A DNA stretch of 64,000 nucleotides, from contig NZ_FMHW01000002.1 of NCBI RefSeq assembly GCF_900090325.1, positions 3,597,001 through 3,661,000 of the forward strand. The letters are read 5' to 3'. Shown in pieces: positions 29,876-38,367 of this stretch (position 1 is the stretch's first letter; each line of letters starts with the position of its first letter). This DNA comes from Micromonospora pallida. GTDB lineage: Bacteria > Actinomycetota > Actinomycetes > Mycobacteriales > Micromonosporaceae. The notes under the pieces are model-generated. The model was given only the letters and a program-made list of their open reading frames with translations, ran no database searches and was not told where the DNA came from. The position numbers and the translations under genes are program-made.

Positions 29876-31568
29876 GGGGTGCTCCTTGGGTACTGACGGT
29901 GTCGAGATGGTTGAGGAACGGTACGAAGGGTGGAATCTCGCGCGGGCTCACGTCGACGCAGACCACGGCCGGTGACCGGGCGGCCCCGGACGCGGCCAGG
30001 GCGGCTCGGAGTTCGTCCGGCGTGCGGGCGTGGGTGACCGTCAGGGTCGGGAACATGCCCCGGATCCCGGCGGCCAGGTCGGTCGGCCGGAACTCGTTGA
30101 ACGTGTACGCGTCGTCGTAGTAGAGCTGCTCGCGGGTGACGCACATGCCGTGCGCGTTGTTGTTGACGACCACGAAGGTCACCGGCAGGTCGTGCTCGAC
30201 CGCGGTGTGGATCTCCATGCCGTGCATCAGGAACCCGCCGTCGCCGATCACCACGTAGCTGCGGTTGCCGGTGCCGAGGGCGGCCCCGATGCCCGCGCCG
30301 AGGCTGTGTCCCATGCCGCCCATGCCCAGCGCGACGACGAACCGGCCGTCGCGCGGCGTGGGCACCCAGTGGATGACGCCGGCGGCGGCGTTGCCCGCGT
30401 CCGCGACCACGGTGGCGCGGTCCGGCACGGCGGCGGCGATCGCCTCGACCGCGTCGCGCAGCCGCATGCCCTCCCCCTCGAACGGCGGCACGCTGAGGTG
30501 GCGCAGGTCTGGCTCGGCCGGGGGCGGCGGGGCCTCCCCGGCGGCGCGCAGCCGCGCGGTGACCGCCCGCAGCTCGGCCCGCAGGTCGCCGTCGACGTGC
30601 AGCGCGTCCGGGTCGGGGAAGGCCGGCTCGGCGCCGAAGCAGACCAGCTCGGTGCCGGCGAGCAGGGCGTCCAGCCCGCCCCGGGCCATCACCGGCAGCC
30701 GGGTGCCGACCAGCACGCAGAGCCGGGCCCGGCGCAGGGCGTCGGTGACGCTCGGGTGCCCGATCACCCCGGCGACGCCGACGAAGCGCGGGTCGTGGTT
30801 GGGGAAGACGTCCTTGCCGTCCGGTACCACGGCGACCCGGGCGTCCAGTGCGGCGACGAACTCGGCCAGTTCCGCGCGGGCGCCGCGCCGGGCCACCTCG
30901 TCCCCGGCGATGACCAGCACCGACTCGCCGGCCAGTTCGGTCAACCGGTCGGCGGCGCGCTCACGGGCCACCGAGGCGGCCACCGGCGCGTGCCGGACGG
31001 CCAGCAGTTCGTCGATCGGGGGCGGGTCGGTGAGGAGGGCCTGCTGCACGTCCTTCGGCAGCAGCAGCACCGCCGGTCCCCCGGGCAGCGTCCGGGTGGC
31101 GGTGAGCGCGTCGGCCAACGCCGGGGCGAGCTCCGCCGGGTCGTCGACCCGCGCGCAGTACCGGCTGATCGAGGAGAACAACCGGTACGCGTCGAAGGAG
31201 CCGGCCAGGCCGCTGGTGTCCTGGAAGGCCCCCCGGCCCTCGAGTGGACGCGGCGGCTGCCCCACTACCGCCAGCAGCGGCACCCGGGAGGCGTACGCCT
31301 CGGCCACCCCGGGGACCAGGTTCATCGCTCCCGCGCCGGAGGTGGAGACGGCCACCGCGAGCCGGCCGGTGGTCCGGCTGTAACCGTCGGCCATGGCGGC
31401 GGCCGAGAACTCGTGCTTCGCCACCACTGCGCGGACGGCTCCGGCGGAATGGTGCGCCGCGTCGTAAAGATCCTCAATGTTGGCGCCGCCGACGCCGAAT
31501 ATGTGCCGCACCCCGACTTGGTGCAACGAGCTGATCAGATAATCGACTGCCCGGTACGGTCTGTCCAT
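29847..31568 (-). CDS. ThDP-dependent enzyme, acetolactate-synthase-like
   Basis: 573-aa protein with the three domains of the POX/acetolactate synthase family. The N-terminal PYR domain has HIFGVGGANIEDLYDAAH and the catalytic Glu in KHEFSAAAMADGYSR (E53). The central domain is less conserved. The C-terminal PP domain has the ThDP/Mg motif GDGGFLMHGMEI ending in NNNAHG. It would make or transfer a two-carbon or acyl carbanion (acyloin or acetolactate-type ligation) or decarboxylate a 2-oxoacid. No ilvN-type small subunit is nearby, arguing against a branched-chain role. ATG at 31568; first gene of the minus-strand cluster operon, divergent from the ACP. Confidence 0.88.
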   Translation of the reverse strand: MDRPYRAVDYLISSLHQVGVRHIFGVGGANIEDLYDAAHHSAGAVRAVVAKHEFSAAAMADGYSRTTGRLAVAVSTSGAGAMNLVPGVAEAYASRVPLLAVVGQPPRPLEGRGAFQDTSGLAGSFDAYRLFSSISRYCARVDDPAELAPALADALTATRTLPGGPAVLLLPKDVQQALLTDPPPIDELLAVRHAPVAASVARERAADRLTELAGESVLVIAGDEVARRGARAELAEFVAALDARVAVVPDGKDVFPNHDPRFVGVAGVIGHPSVTDALRRARLCVLVGTRLPVMARGGLDALLAGTELVCFGAEPAFPDPDALHVDGDLRAELRAVTARLRAAGEAPPPPAEPDLRHLSVPPFEGEGMRLRDAVEAIAAAVPDRATVVADAGNAAAGVIHWVPTPRDGRFVVALGMGGMGHSLGAGIGAALGTGNRSYVVIGDGGFLMHGMEIHTAVEHDLPVTFVVVNNNAHGMCVTREQLYYDDAYTFNEFRPTDLAAGIRGMFPTLTVTHARTPDELRAALAASGAARSPAVVCVDVSPREIPPFVPFLNHLDTVSTQGAPHDQPVVAVG

Positions 31569-31790
31569 TATAGATGGCCCCCGAAGCTTATGCCCCCAAG
31601 GGTGCCCATCATGCACGGGGGATCGTCCACACACAAGGTCGCGACAGAGGGTCGCCCGAATCTCTTCCACTGTGGCATGATCCGACGGTCCGGTCCAGAG
31701 GGACCGACGATACGCATTTTCGACGCAGCGATCAGTGACACCTCTCGCTGCCGAAAGCACAATCACCCCACGTGCCTGAGGAGTTACGCA
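31569..31790. promoter_or_regulatory. divergent promoter region of the fatty-acyl cluster
   Basis: 222 bp between the start codons of the ThDP enzyme (minus) and ACP (plus). Visibly richer in A and T than the flanking genes. Contains an inverted repeat CGGTCC-AGAG-GGACCG (31691-31706) and, just before the ACP GTG, GAGGAG at a good 8-nt distance. It must hold both cluster promoters; the repeat is a candidate operator shared by them (inference). Confidence 0.6.
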
Positions 31791-32039
31791 GTGATTACCG
31801 TTGAACAGGTCTGCGAAATGGTGCAGAAGAAACTGCGTGGAAAGAGCGCCGACGAGGTCAACCTCGGCGCGCAGACGGCCTTCGACGACCTGGGGCTGTC
31901 CAGCCTCCAGGTGGCCGACATCGTCTACGGCATCGAGGACCAGCTCGGCATCGAGTTCGACCCGTCCCGCGCGGCGGACGTGAAGACCATCGGTGATCTG
32001 GTCGACCTGGCCAACACCACGGCACAGCTCCAGGCATAG
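31791..32039 (+). CDS. acyl carrier protein
   Basis: 82-aa four-helix carrier protein, acidic overall. The phosphopantetheine site is DLGLSSLQ with S38 as the modified Ser; the usual Asp of the DSL motif is Ser37. GIEDQLGIEF and TIGDLVDLA are typical helix II/III and IV sequences. GTG start at 31791 with GAGGAG. Free-standing, hence a discrete carrier for the cluster rather than the housekeeping FAS ACP. Followed five bases later by the methyltransferase gene. The nearby FAAL and PPTase provide loading and activation (inference). Confidence 0.92.
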   Translation: MITVEQVCEMVQKKLRGKSADEVNLGAQTAFDDLGLSSLQVADIVYGIEDQLGIEFDPSRAADVKTIGDLVDLANTTAQLQA

Positions 32040-32043
32040 GGCA

Positions 32044-32967
32044 GTGTCCGTCCACGCATCGCTGGCCGACGCCCCGACCACGGCGGCCGGAGCCGATCCC
32101 GGCTCCGGCCGCTACGACGGCGCGTCCATGGACGCCATCCAGCAGCACTACGACCTCTCCAACGACTTCTACGCGCTCTGGCTTGGTGGGTCGATGGCCT
32201 ACAGCTGCGCGATGTGGTCGGACCCGGAGGACGACCTCGACTCCGCCCAGCTCCGCAAATTCGACTACCTCATCGAGGGGGCACGGGCGACCGGCGCACG
32301 CCGGGTGCTCGACGTCGGGTGCGGTTGGGGCGGGCTGATGGAGCGCCTGGCCGGCGCGCACCAGGTGAAGCAGGTCGTCGGACTGACGCTGAGCGACTCC
32401 CAGGCCGAGTGGGTCCGGGCACGCGCGTCGGACGGGATCGAGGTGCACGTCCAGAACTGGCTGGACCACACCCCGACCGAGCCGTACGACGCGATCATCT
32501 CGATCGGCGCGTTCGAGCACTTCGCCCGGGAGGGACTGTCCCGATCGGCGCGGGTCGCCGCGTACCGGGAGTTCTTCGCCCGGGCCCGGGGCTGGCTGCC
32601 CGCCGGTGGGCGGATCGCCATCCAGACCAACATCAAGGGCAACAACGCCCGGATGGACCGGCAGACCGTCCGGGACCTGCTCTTCATCATCGAGCGGATC
32701 TTTACCGAGTCCGAGATCCCCGACCTGGCCGAGGTCATCCAGGGCAGCGAGCGGATCTTCGACGTGGTGTCGGTCCGCAACGACCCGGATCACTACGCGC
32801 GGACCTGCGCGGAGTGGCTGGCCGGGCTCCAGCGCAACCGGGAGCGGGCGCTGGAACTGGTGGGCCCGGAGCAGGTCACCGACTACGAGCGGTACCTCTC
32901 CGCCACCGTCGGACACTTCGAACGCCGTCACCTCGGGCTGGCCCGACTGGTCCTCGAGGCGGTCTGA
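32044..32967 (+). CDS. SAM methyltransferase of the cyclopropane fatty acid synthase family
   Basis: 307-aa protein. Family hallmark HYDLSNDFYALWLG (35-48), SAM-binding LDVGCGWGGLMERL (89-102), DSQAEWVRAR and the GAFEHF segment (bicarbonate/active-site region in CFAS). Members methylate or cyclopropanate double bonds of lipids, but many in biosynthetic clusters are C-, N- or O-methyltransferases. GTG at 32044 follows the ACP gene with a five-base gap. With the membrane desaturase nearby, methylation of an olefinic acyl-ACP is an attractive inference. Confidence 0.88.
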   Translation: MSVHASLADAPTTAAGADPGSGRYDGASMDAIQQHYDLSNDFYALWLGGSMAYSCAMWSDPEDDLDSAQLRKFDYLIEGARATGARRVLDVGCGWGGLMERLAGAHQVKQVVGLTLSDSQAEWVRARASDGIEVHVQNWLDHTPTEPYDAIISIGAFEHFAREGLSRSARVAAYREFFARARGWLPAGGRIAIQTNIKGNNARMDRQTVRDLLFIIERIFTESEIPDLAEVIQGSERIFDVVSVRNDPDHYARTCAEWLAGLQRNRERALELVGPEQVTDYERYLSATVGHFERRHLGLARLVLEAV

Positions 32968-33003
32968 CCGTCGTCGGCGCGACGGGTCAGCGATTGGAGT
33001 GCT

Positions 33004-34326
33004 GTGCCGAACTATCGACATGAGGTCTACTGGCAGACCACCGAGGCGGCCGAACCACAGGACGCCCTGACCGGCGACGTCGACTGCGACGTCGCCATCG
33101 TCGGTGCCGGGTTCACCGGCATGTGGACCGCGTACTCACTGAAGAAGGCCCGACCGGAGCTTTCCATCCACCTGCTCGACGCGGGGATCGCCGGGGGCGC
33201 GGCCTCCGGCACCGCCGACGGCTTCGTTACCCCCACCCTCGGCAAGGACCTGGACCAGCTCATCCGGGTCTACGGCGAGGAGGCGGCCGGCAAGGCGTCG
33301 GCGATCGTCGGTCGGTCCATCCTGGAGATCGGCCGGTTCTGCCGTCGGGAGAAGGTCGACGCCGAGTACGAGGCGAACGACTACCTGATGGTGGCGCTCA
33401 ACGACGGGCAGCTCGCCCGGCTGGAGCACGACCGGAAGCTCGCCCTCCGACTGGGCAGCGACACCAAGATCATGGACGCGGCCGAGGCCCGCGCCTACGT
33501 CGACTCCCCCGAGATCAAGGGCGCGGTCCGGGTCGGCGGGGCGTTGGTCAACCCGTTCAAACTGGCTCGGGGCCTGGTCCGGACGCTGCGCGCGGCGGGC
33601 GTGACCATCCACGAGCGCACGCCCGTGCTCCGGGTCGACCCGGCGGCGGCGCCGGGCGGGCGGCACACCGTGGTGACCGACACCGGTCTGGTCCGCGCGC
33701 CGCAGGTGGTGCTGGCCACCAGCGCGTCGCAGTACACCTTCCCGGAGTTCCGGCGGACCGTGCTGCCGATGTGGAGCTACGTGCTGATCAGCGCGCCGCT
33801 CACCGACGAGCAGCTCGGCCGGGTGCACTGGCCCGGACGGGAGGGGCTGGTCGAGGCGAAGACCTTCCTCCACTGTGCCCGCTTCACCGCCGACAACCGG
33901 GTGATGTGGGCCGGCGGGCGGGCGTACTACTACCCGCGCAGCCCGTTCGACCGCGCGCACCACGAGAACGCGGCGATCTACCAGGAGCTGACCGAGTCGT
34001 TCGGCCGGTTCTTCCCGGCCTGGAAGGACGACGTGCGGTTCGAGTTCGCCTACGGCGGCGTCATCGACATCACCCGGGACATGATGCCGCACTTCGGGTC
34101 GCTGCGGCCCGGCCTGCACTACGGGTACGGCTACTGCGGCAACGGCATCGCCGCCACCCACACCGGCGGGCGGATCCTGCGTGACCTGATCCTCGGCGAG
34201 CAGACCGACTACTCGACGCTGGCCTTCGTCGACGCGCGCCGGCCGAACTTCCCGCCGGAGCCGATCAGCTTCGCCGGTTTCCAGGTGTTGTCCCGGGTGT
34301 ACGAGTGGAAGGACCGCCGGGGATGA
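33004..34326 (+). CDS. FAD-dependent amine/amino-acid oxidase (DAO superfamily, PuuB-like)
   Basis: 440-aa flavoprotein. N-terminal FAD-binding DVAIVGAGFTGMWTAYSLKK (29-48, GAGFTG at 34-39), followed by substrate-domain strands. The C-terminal GYCGNGIAATHTGGRIL motif completes the FAD site. The beginning (HEVYWQTT) and overall length resemble gamma-glutamylputrescine oxidoreductase and related C-N bond oxidases. GTG at 33004 after GGAG. Overlaps the next SDR start by four bases. Implies an amine or amino-acid-derived group in the cluster product (inference), otherwise oxidation of another C-H bond. Confidence 0.87.
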   Translation: MPNYRHEVYWQTTEAAEPQDALTGDVDCDVAIVGAGFTGMWTAYSLKKARPELSIHLLDAGIAGGAASGTADGFVTPTLGKDLDQLIRVYGEEAAGKASAIVGRSILEIGRFCRREKVDAEYEANDYLMVALNDGQLARLEHDRKLALRLGSDTKIMDAAEARAYVDSPEIKGAVRVGGALVNPFKLARGLVRTLRAAGVTIHERTPVLRVDPAAAPGGRHTVVTDTGLVRAPQVVLATSASQYTFPEFRRTVLPMWSYVLISAPLTDEQLGRVHWPGREGLVEAKTFLHCARFTADNRVMWAGGRAYYYPRSPFDRAHHENAAIYQELTESFGRFFPAWKDDVRFEFAYGGVIDITRDMMPHFGSLRPGLHYGYGYCGNGIAATHTGGRILRDLILGEQTDYSTLAFVDARRPNFPPEPISFAGFQVLSRVYEWKDRRG

Positions 34327-35327
34327 GCCGAGAGAAGGTCACCGTCCTCACCGGCGCCTCCGGTGTGGTCGGTCAGTCCATCGTCCGCGAGCTGGGCGGA
34401 CGGCCGGTGGTGTGCCTGGTCAACTCCGGCACGGTGTCGGGGCCCGGGGTGGAGGTGCTGCGGGTCGACCTGGCCCGCCCCAAGCTCGGCCTCGACGACG
34501 ACACCTACGCCGAGCTGGTCGCCCGGACCGGGGCGATCATCCACTCCGGCGGGCTGACCGACTGGGGTCAGCCGGCCGAGCGGTACCAGCGGATCAACGT
34601 CGACGGCACCCGCGAGGTGATCGAGCTGGCCCGTCGGGCCGACGCGGCGATCTACCACCAGAGCACCTCGTTCGTGCACGCGCTGGCCGACTCGGCCCCG
34701 CTGCCGCTGCGCGAGACCAACGTGGTCAACGCGTACGTCCGCTCGAAGCTCGCCGCCGAGGAACTGCTGCGGGCTTCCGGCGTGCCGTACGTGATCTTCC
34801 GGCCGACGAACCTGATCGGCGACGCGGCGACCGGGCTGACCTCGCGCGGCCAGATCGTGCAGCTCATGTCGGACTGGATCTGCCGGGGCCGGGCCAAGAT
34901 CTTCCCGGCCCACCCGGGCAACCTGGTGGACATCGTCCCGCAGGACACCCTCTCCCTCGCCACGATCGCCGCGATGGACGCCGGCGACCACGGCCAGGAG
35001 TACTGGGTGACCTACGGCAAGGAGGCGATGACCGTCGACGAGTCCGTGGAGATCTGCGTGGAGCACGCCGCCCGTCGGGGCCGGCGGATCACCCCGCCCC
35101 GGGTGGTCCACCCCGACGAGCTGACCGCGGCGGAACTGGACGCCCTGGCGCCGATGTCCCGCCGGTACGTGGAGGTCCTCGCCGACGTCAGCGAGGTGAC
35201 CGCGTGCGCGGGCGGGGCCCTCCCGTCCTCCCTGGACGAGCTGCGCAGCCGCTACGGCCTGCCGCACGTCTCCGACCGGGACGCCTACCGACGAAGCCTC
35301 GAGTACTGGAGCGAGCAGGGTGCCTGA
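34323..35327 (+). CDS. extended SDR, NAD(P)-dependent reductase/epimerase-like
   Basis: 334-aa Rossmann protein: VLTGASGVVGQSI (8-20), STSFVHALADSAP (catalytic Ser region), and YVRSK (Y138, K142), followed by PTNLIGD. The pattern resembles the reductase domain of thioester reductases and 3-beta-hydroxysteroid dehydrogenase/OleD-like enzymes. May reduce a carbonyl or release a carrier-bound acyl chain. ATG at 34323 inside the preceding stop region and an eight-base overlap with the next SDR gene show tight coupling. Confidence 0.83.
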   Translation: MSREKVTVLTGASGVVGQSIVRELGGRPVVCLVNSGTVSGPGVEVLRVDLARPKLGLDDDTYAELVARTGAIIHSGGLTDWGQPAERYQRINVDGTREVIELARRADAAIYHQSTSFVHALADSAPLPLRETNVVNAYVRSKLAAEELLRASGVPYVIFRPTNLIGDAATGLTSRGQIVQLMSDWICRGRAKIFPAHPGNLVDIVPQDTLSLATIAAMDAGDHGQEYWVTYGKEAMTVDESVEICVEHAARRGRRITPPRVVHPDELTAAELDALAPMSRRYVEVLADVSEVTACAGGALPSSLDELRSRYGLPHVSDRDAYRRSLEYWSEQGA

Positions 35328-36273
35328 CGACATCGAGCAGACGACCGACGACGGTCGGTGGGAGCCGCCGGCCCTGGCCGGCTGTGTGGCAGTGGTGACC
35401 GGCGGTAGCCGGGGGGTCGGGCGCGGCGTCGCCCTGGCCCTCGGCGACGCCGGGGCCACGGTCTACGTCACCGGGCGCAGTACCCGCTCCGAGGGAAGCA
35501 CCGAGGGGCTGCCCGGCACCGTCGACGACACCGCCGACGAGGTGACCAAGCGGGGCGGGCAGGGCATCGCGGTGCGCTGCGACCACCACGACGACGCGCA
35601 GGTCGCCGCGCTCTTCGAGCGGATCGCCAGCGAGCAGGACGGCCGGCTCGACCTGCTGGTCAACAACGCCTGGAGCGGCTACGAGCGGTCCGACGAGGCC
35701 CGCTTCGACGCCCCGTTCTGGCAGCAGCCGATGTGGCGGTACGACGCGTACGCGGCGTCGGTGCGGGCCCAGTTCACCGCCAGCCGGCACGCCGTGGAGC
35801 TGATGCGCCCCCGGGACACCGGCGTGATCGTCACGATCAGCTACACCGACGGGAACACCTACCTCGGCCAGGCGGCGTACGACATGTTCAAGGCCGCCTC
35901 CGACCGGCTGAGCCGGGCCATGGCCGGTGACCTGCGCAAGACCCAGATCACCTCGCTCGGCCTGCACCCGGGCTTCGTCCGCACCGAGCGGGTCGAGGCG
36001 GCCTGGTCGGCGCTGGGCAGCGGCCCGGCGGCGGTGGTCCACTCGGCCGAGTACGTGGGCCGGGCGATCGCCCACCTCCTCGCCGACCCGGCGGTCCGGG
36101 CGGACTCCGGGCAGGTGCTCGCCTGCGGTGACCTCGCCGAGCGGTACGGCTTCTCCGACGTCGACGGCCGTCGCCCACCGGCGTTCAAGCTGGAGGGCAT
36201 GATGAGCCTGGCCACCCGGATGGAACGGCTCAACAAGGTCATCGCCGCCCAGAAGCGCGCGGCCGAAGGCTGA
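35320..36273 (+). CDS. short-chain dehydrogenase/reductase
   Basis: 317-aa classical SDR, DHRS1-like in length: cofactor motif VVTGGSRGVGRG (25-36), NNAWSG (115-120), catalytic triad Ser174 (ISYTDG), Tyr187 and Lys191 (YDMFK). An extra C-terminal ~45 residues of charged helix. GTG at 35320 overlaps the upstream gene. The last gene of the plus-strand cluster operon, ending at a strong terminator. Expected to oxidise or reduce a hydroxyl/keto group of an intermediate. Whether it acts on the cluster product or is independent is unknown. Confidence 0.87.
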   Translation: MPDDIEQTTDDGRWEPPALAGCVAVVTGGSRGVGRGVALALGDAGATVYVTGRSTRSEGSTEGLPGTVDDTADEVTKRGGQGIAVRCDHHDDAQVAALFERIASEQDGRLDLLVNNAWSGYERSDEARFDAPFWQQPMWRYDAYAASVRAQFTASRHAVELMRPRDTGVIVTISYTDGNTYLGQAAYDMFKAASDRLSRAMAGDLRKTQITSLGLHPGFVRTERVEAAWSALGSGPAAVVHSAEYVGRAIAHLLADPAVRADSGQVLACGDLAERYGFSDVDGRRPPAFKLEGMMSLATRMERLNKVIAAQKRAAEG

Positions 36274-36288
36274 CGGCCAACGGATCCG

Positions 36289-36325
36289 CAAGAGCCGGGG
36301 TGGACGAGGTCCACCCCGGCTCTTG
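36289..36325. terminator. bidirectional terminator between the SDR gene and aspS
   Basis: Perfect 17-bp stem (36289-36305 / 36309-36325) with a 3-nt loop and A/T at the base, between convergent genes. It marks the right border of the fatty-acyl cluster. Confidence 0.88.
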
Positions 36326-36347
36326 TCGTTCCGACGCGCTCGGCGGA

Positions 36348-38153
36348 TCAGGTCGGGTCGGCCACCGGGGCGGCCGGGCCGGCGGTGCCGGTGTGCGCGA
36401 CGGCCGGGGCCTTCGGCTTGGCGTCGATGCCGGCCTCGGCCCGCTGCTGGCCGGTGATCGGCGTCGGCGCCCCGGTCAGCGGGTCGAACCCGCCACGGGT
36501 CTTCGGGAAGGCGATCACCTCACGGATCGAGTCCGCCCCGGCGAGCAGCATGCAGACCCGGTCCCAGCCGAACGCGATGCCGCCGTGCGGCGGCGGGCCG
36601 TACTTGAACGCCTCCAGCAGGAAGCCGAACTTGTCCTGCGCCTCGTCCGGGGTGATGCCGAGCAGGTCGAAGACCCGCCGCTGCACGTCGCCCCGGTGGA
36701 TACGGATCGAGCCGCCGCCGATCTCGTTACCGTTGCAGACGATGTCGTACGCGTACGCCAGGGCCCGGTCGGGAGCCTCCTCGAACCGGTCCACCCACTC
36801 GGCGTTCGGCGAGGTGAACGGGTGGTGCACGGCCGTCCAGCCGCCCTCGTCCGTGCGCTCGAACATCGGCGCGTCGACCACCCAGCAGAACGCCCAGGCG
36901 CTCTCGTCGACCAGGTTGGTCCGCTTGGCGATCTCCACCCGGGCCGCGCCGAGCAGCTCCTGCGCCTCACGGGTGTTCGCGCTGGCGGCGAAGAAGATCG
37001 CGTCGCCCGGCTTCGCGCCGACCGCGTCGGCCAGCCCGGCCAGGTGCTCGGCGGAGAGGTTCTTCGCCACCGGGCCGCGCGCCTCGCCGGTCTCGGCGTC
37101 GAGCACCACGTACGCCAGGCCCTTCGCCCCGCGCGCCTTCGCCCAGTCCTGCCAGCCGTCCAGCTCCTTGCGGCTCTGCGCCGCCCCGCCCGGCATGACC
37201 ACCGCGCCGACGTACCCGCCCGCGTCGATCGCACCGGCGAAGACCCGGAACGCGGTGCCGCGCAGGTACTCGGTCAGCTCGGTCAGCTCGACGCCGTAGC
37301 GCAGGTCGGGCTTGTCGGAGCCGTACCGGGCCATCGCGTCGTGCCAGGTGATCCGGGGGATCGGCCGGGGGATGTCGTATCCGGCCAGGTCGGACCAGAG
37401 CGCCGAGACGATCGCCTCGCCGAGGTCGATCACGTCGTCCTCGGTCACGAAGGACATCTCGATGTCGAGCTGGGTGAACTCGGGCTGCCGGTCGGCGCGG
37501 AAGTCCTCGTCCCGGTAGCAGCGGGCGATCTGGTAGTACCGCTCCATGCCGCCGACCATCAGGAGTTGCTTGAACAGCTGCGGCGACTGCGGCAGGGCGT
37601 ACCAACTGCCCGGCTGGAGCCGGACCGGCACCAGGAAGTCCCGGGCGCCCTCGGGCGTCGACCGGGTCAGCGTCGGGGTCTCGATCTCCAGGAAGTCCCG
37701 CTCGTGCAGCACCGACCGGGCGAGCTGGTTGGCCCGGGAGCGCAGCCGCATCGCCCTCGCCGGGCCGCCACGACGCAGGTCCAGGTAGCGGTAGCGGAGC
37801 CGGACGTCGTCCCCGGCCTCGACCTGGTCGTCCACCGGCAGCGGCAGCGGCGCGGCCTCGGAGAGCACCTCCAGCGCGCTCGCGGTCACCTCGACCTCGC
37901 CGGTCGGCAGCTCCGGGTTCTCGTTGCCCTCGGGACGACGGGTCACCTCGCCGGTGACCTTGACGCAGAACTCGTTGCGCAGCGCGTGCGCGTCCTCCTC
38001 ACGGAAGACCACCTGGACCACGCCGGAGCCGTCGCGCAGGTCGACGAAGATGACACCGCCGTGGTCGCGCCGGCGGGCCACCCACCCGGCGAGCGTCACC
38101 GTGGTGCCGGCGTCCGCCGCGCGCAGGCTCCCGGCGTCATGGGTACGGATCAC
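36348..38153 (-). CDS. aspS: aspartyl-tRNA synthetase
   Basis: Charges tRNA-Asp (or also tRNA-Asn in GatCAB organisms; not decidable here). The 601-aa bacterial-type enzyme has an N-terminal OB anticodon-binding domain starting [16 protein letters not shown], class II motif 2 ([21 protein letters not shown]), the bacterial GAD insertion, and motif 3 ([16 protein letters not shown]). GTG start at 38153 with GGAGACGCAAGTC before it. Convergent with the fatty-acyl cluster. Confidence 0.96.
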   Translation of the reverse strand: MIRTHDAGSLRAADAGTTVTLAGWVARRRDHGGVIFVDLRDGSGVVQVVFREEDAHALRNEFCVKVTGEVTRRPEGNENPELPTGEVEVTASALEVLSEAAPLPLPVDDQVEAGDDVRLRYRYLDLRRGGPARAMRLRSRANQLARSVLHERDFLEIETPTLTRSTPEGARDFLVPVRLQPGSWYALPQSPQLFKQLLMVGGMERYYQIARCYRDEDFRADRQPEFTQLDIEMSFVTEDDVIDLGEAIVSALWSDLAGYDIPRPIPRITWHDAMARYGSDKPDLRYGVELTELTEYLRGTAFRVFAGAIDAGGYVGAVVMPGGAAQSRKELDGWQDWAKARGAKGLAYVVLDAETGEARGPVAKNLSAEHLAGLADAVGAKPGDAIFFAASANTREAQELLGAARVEIAKRTNLVDESAWAFCWVVDAPMFERTDEGGWTAVHHPFTSPNAEWVDRFEEAPDRALAYAYDIVCNGNEIGGGSIRIHRGDVQRRVFDLLGITPDEAQDKFGFLLEAFKYGPPPHGGIAFGWDRVCMLLAGADSIREVIAFPKTRGGFDPLTGAPTPITGQQRAEAGIDAKPKAPAVAHTGTAGPAAPVADPT

Positions 38154-38367
38154 GACTTGCGTCTCCTCATCTGCGGTCCACCTATACCCCTCGCATTGTG
38201 TCAGGGGTACCGGGTGCGGACCGGCACCGGGCGGCCCTCACCCGGAGAAGACGGGCGATCCGGTCGACCGTGGACCGGCACCGGGACGGGGTCGGCGTCC
38301 GCGCGCCTCCGGCTGTCTCCCGGCGCGCCGGTACCGTCCGCCGGCCGGGCCCGGTACGGTCCGGCAG

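Noticed and set aside
29847..31568. Housekeeping acetolactate synthase (ilvB)
   Set aside because: No ilvN, ilvC or leu genes nearby, and the gene is coupled to an SRPBCC and a ketosynthase gene.
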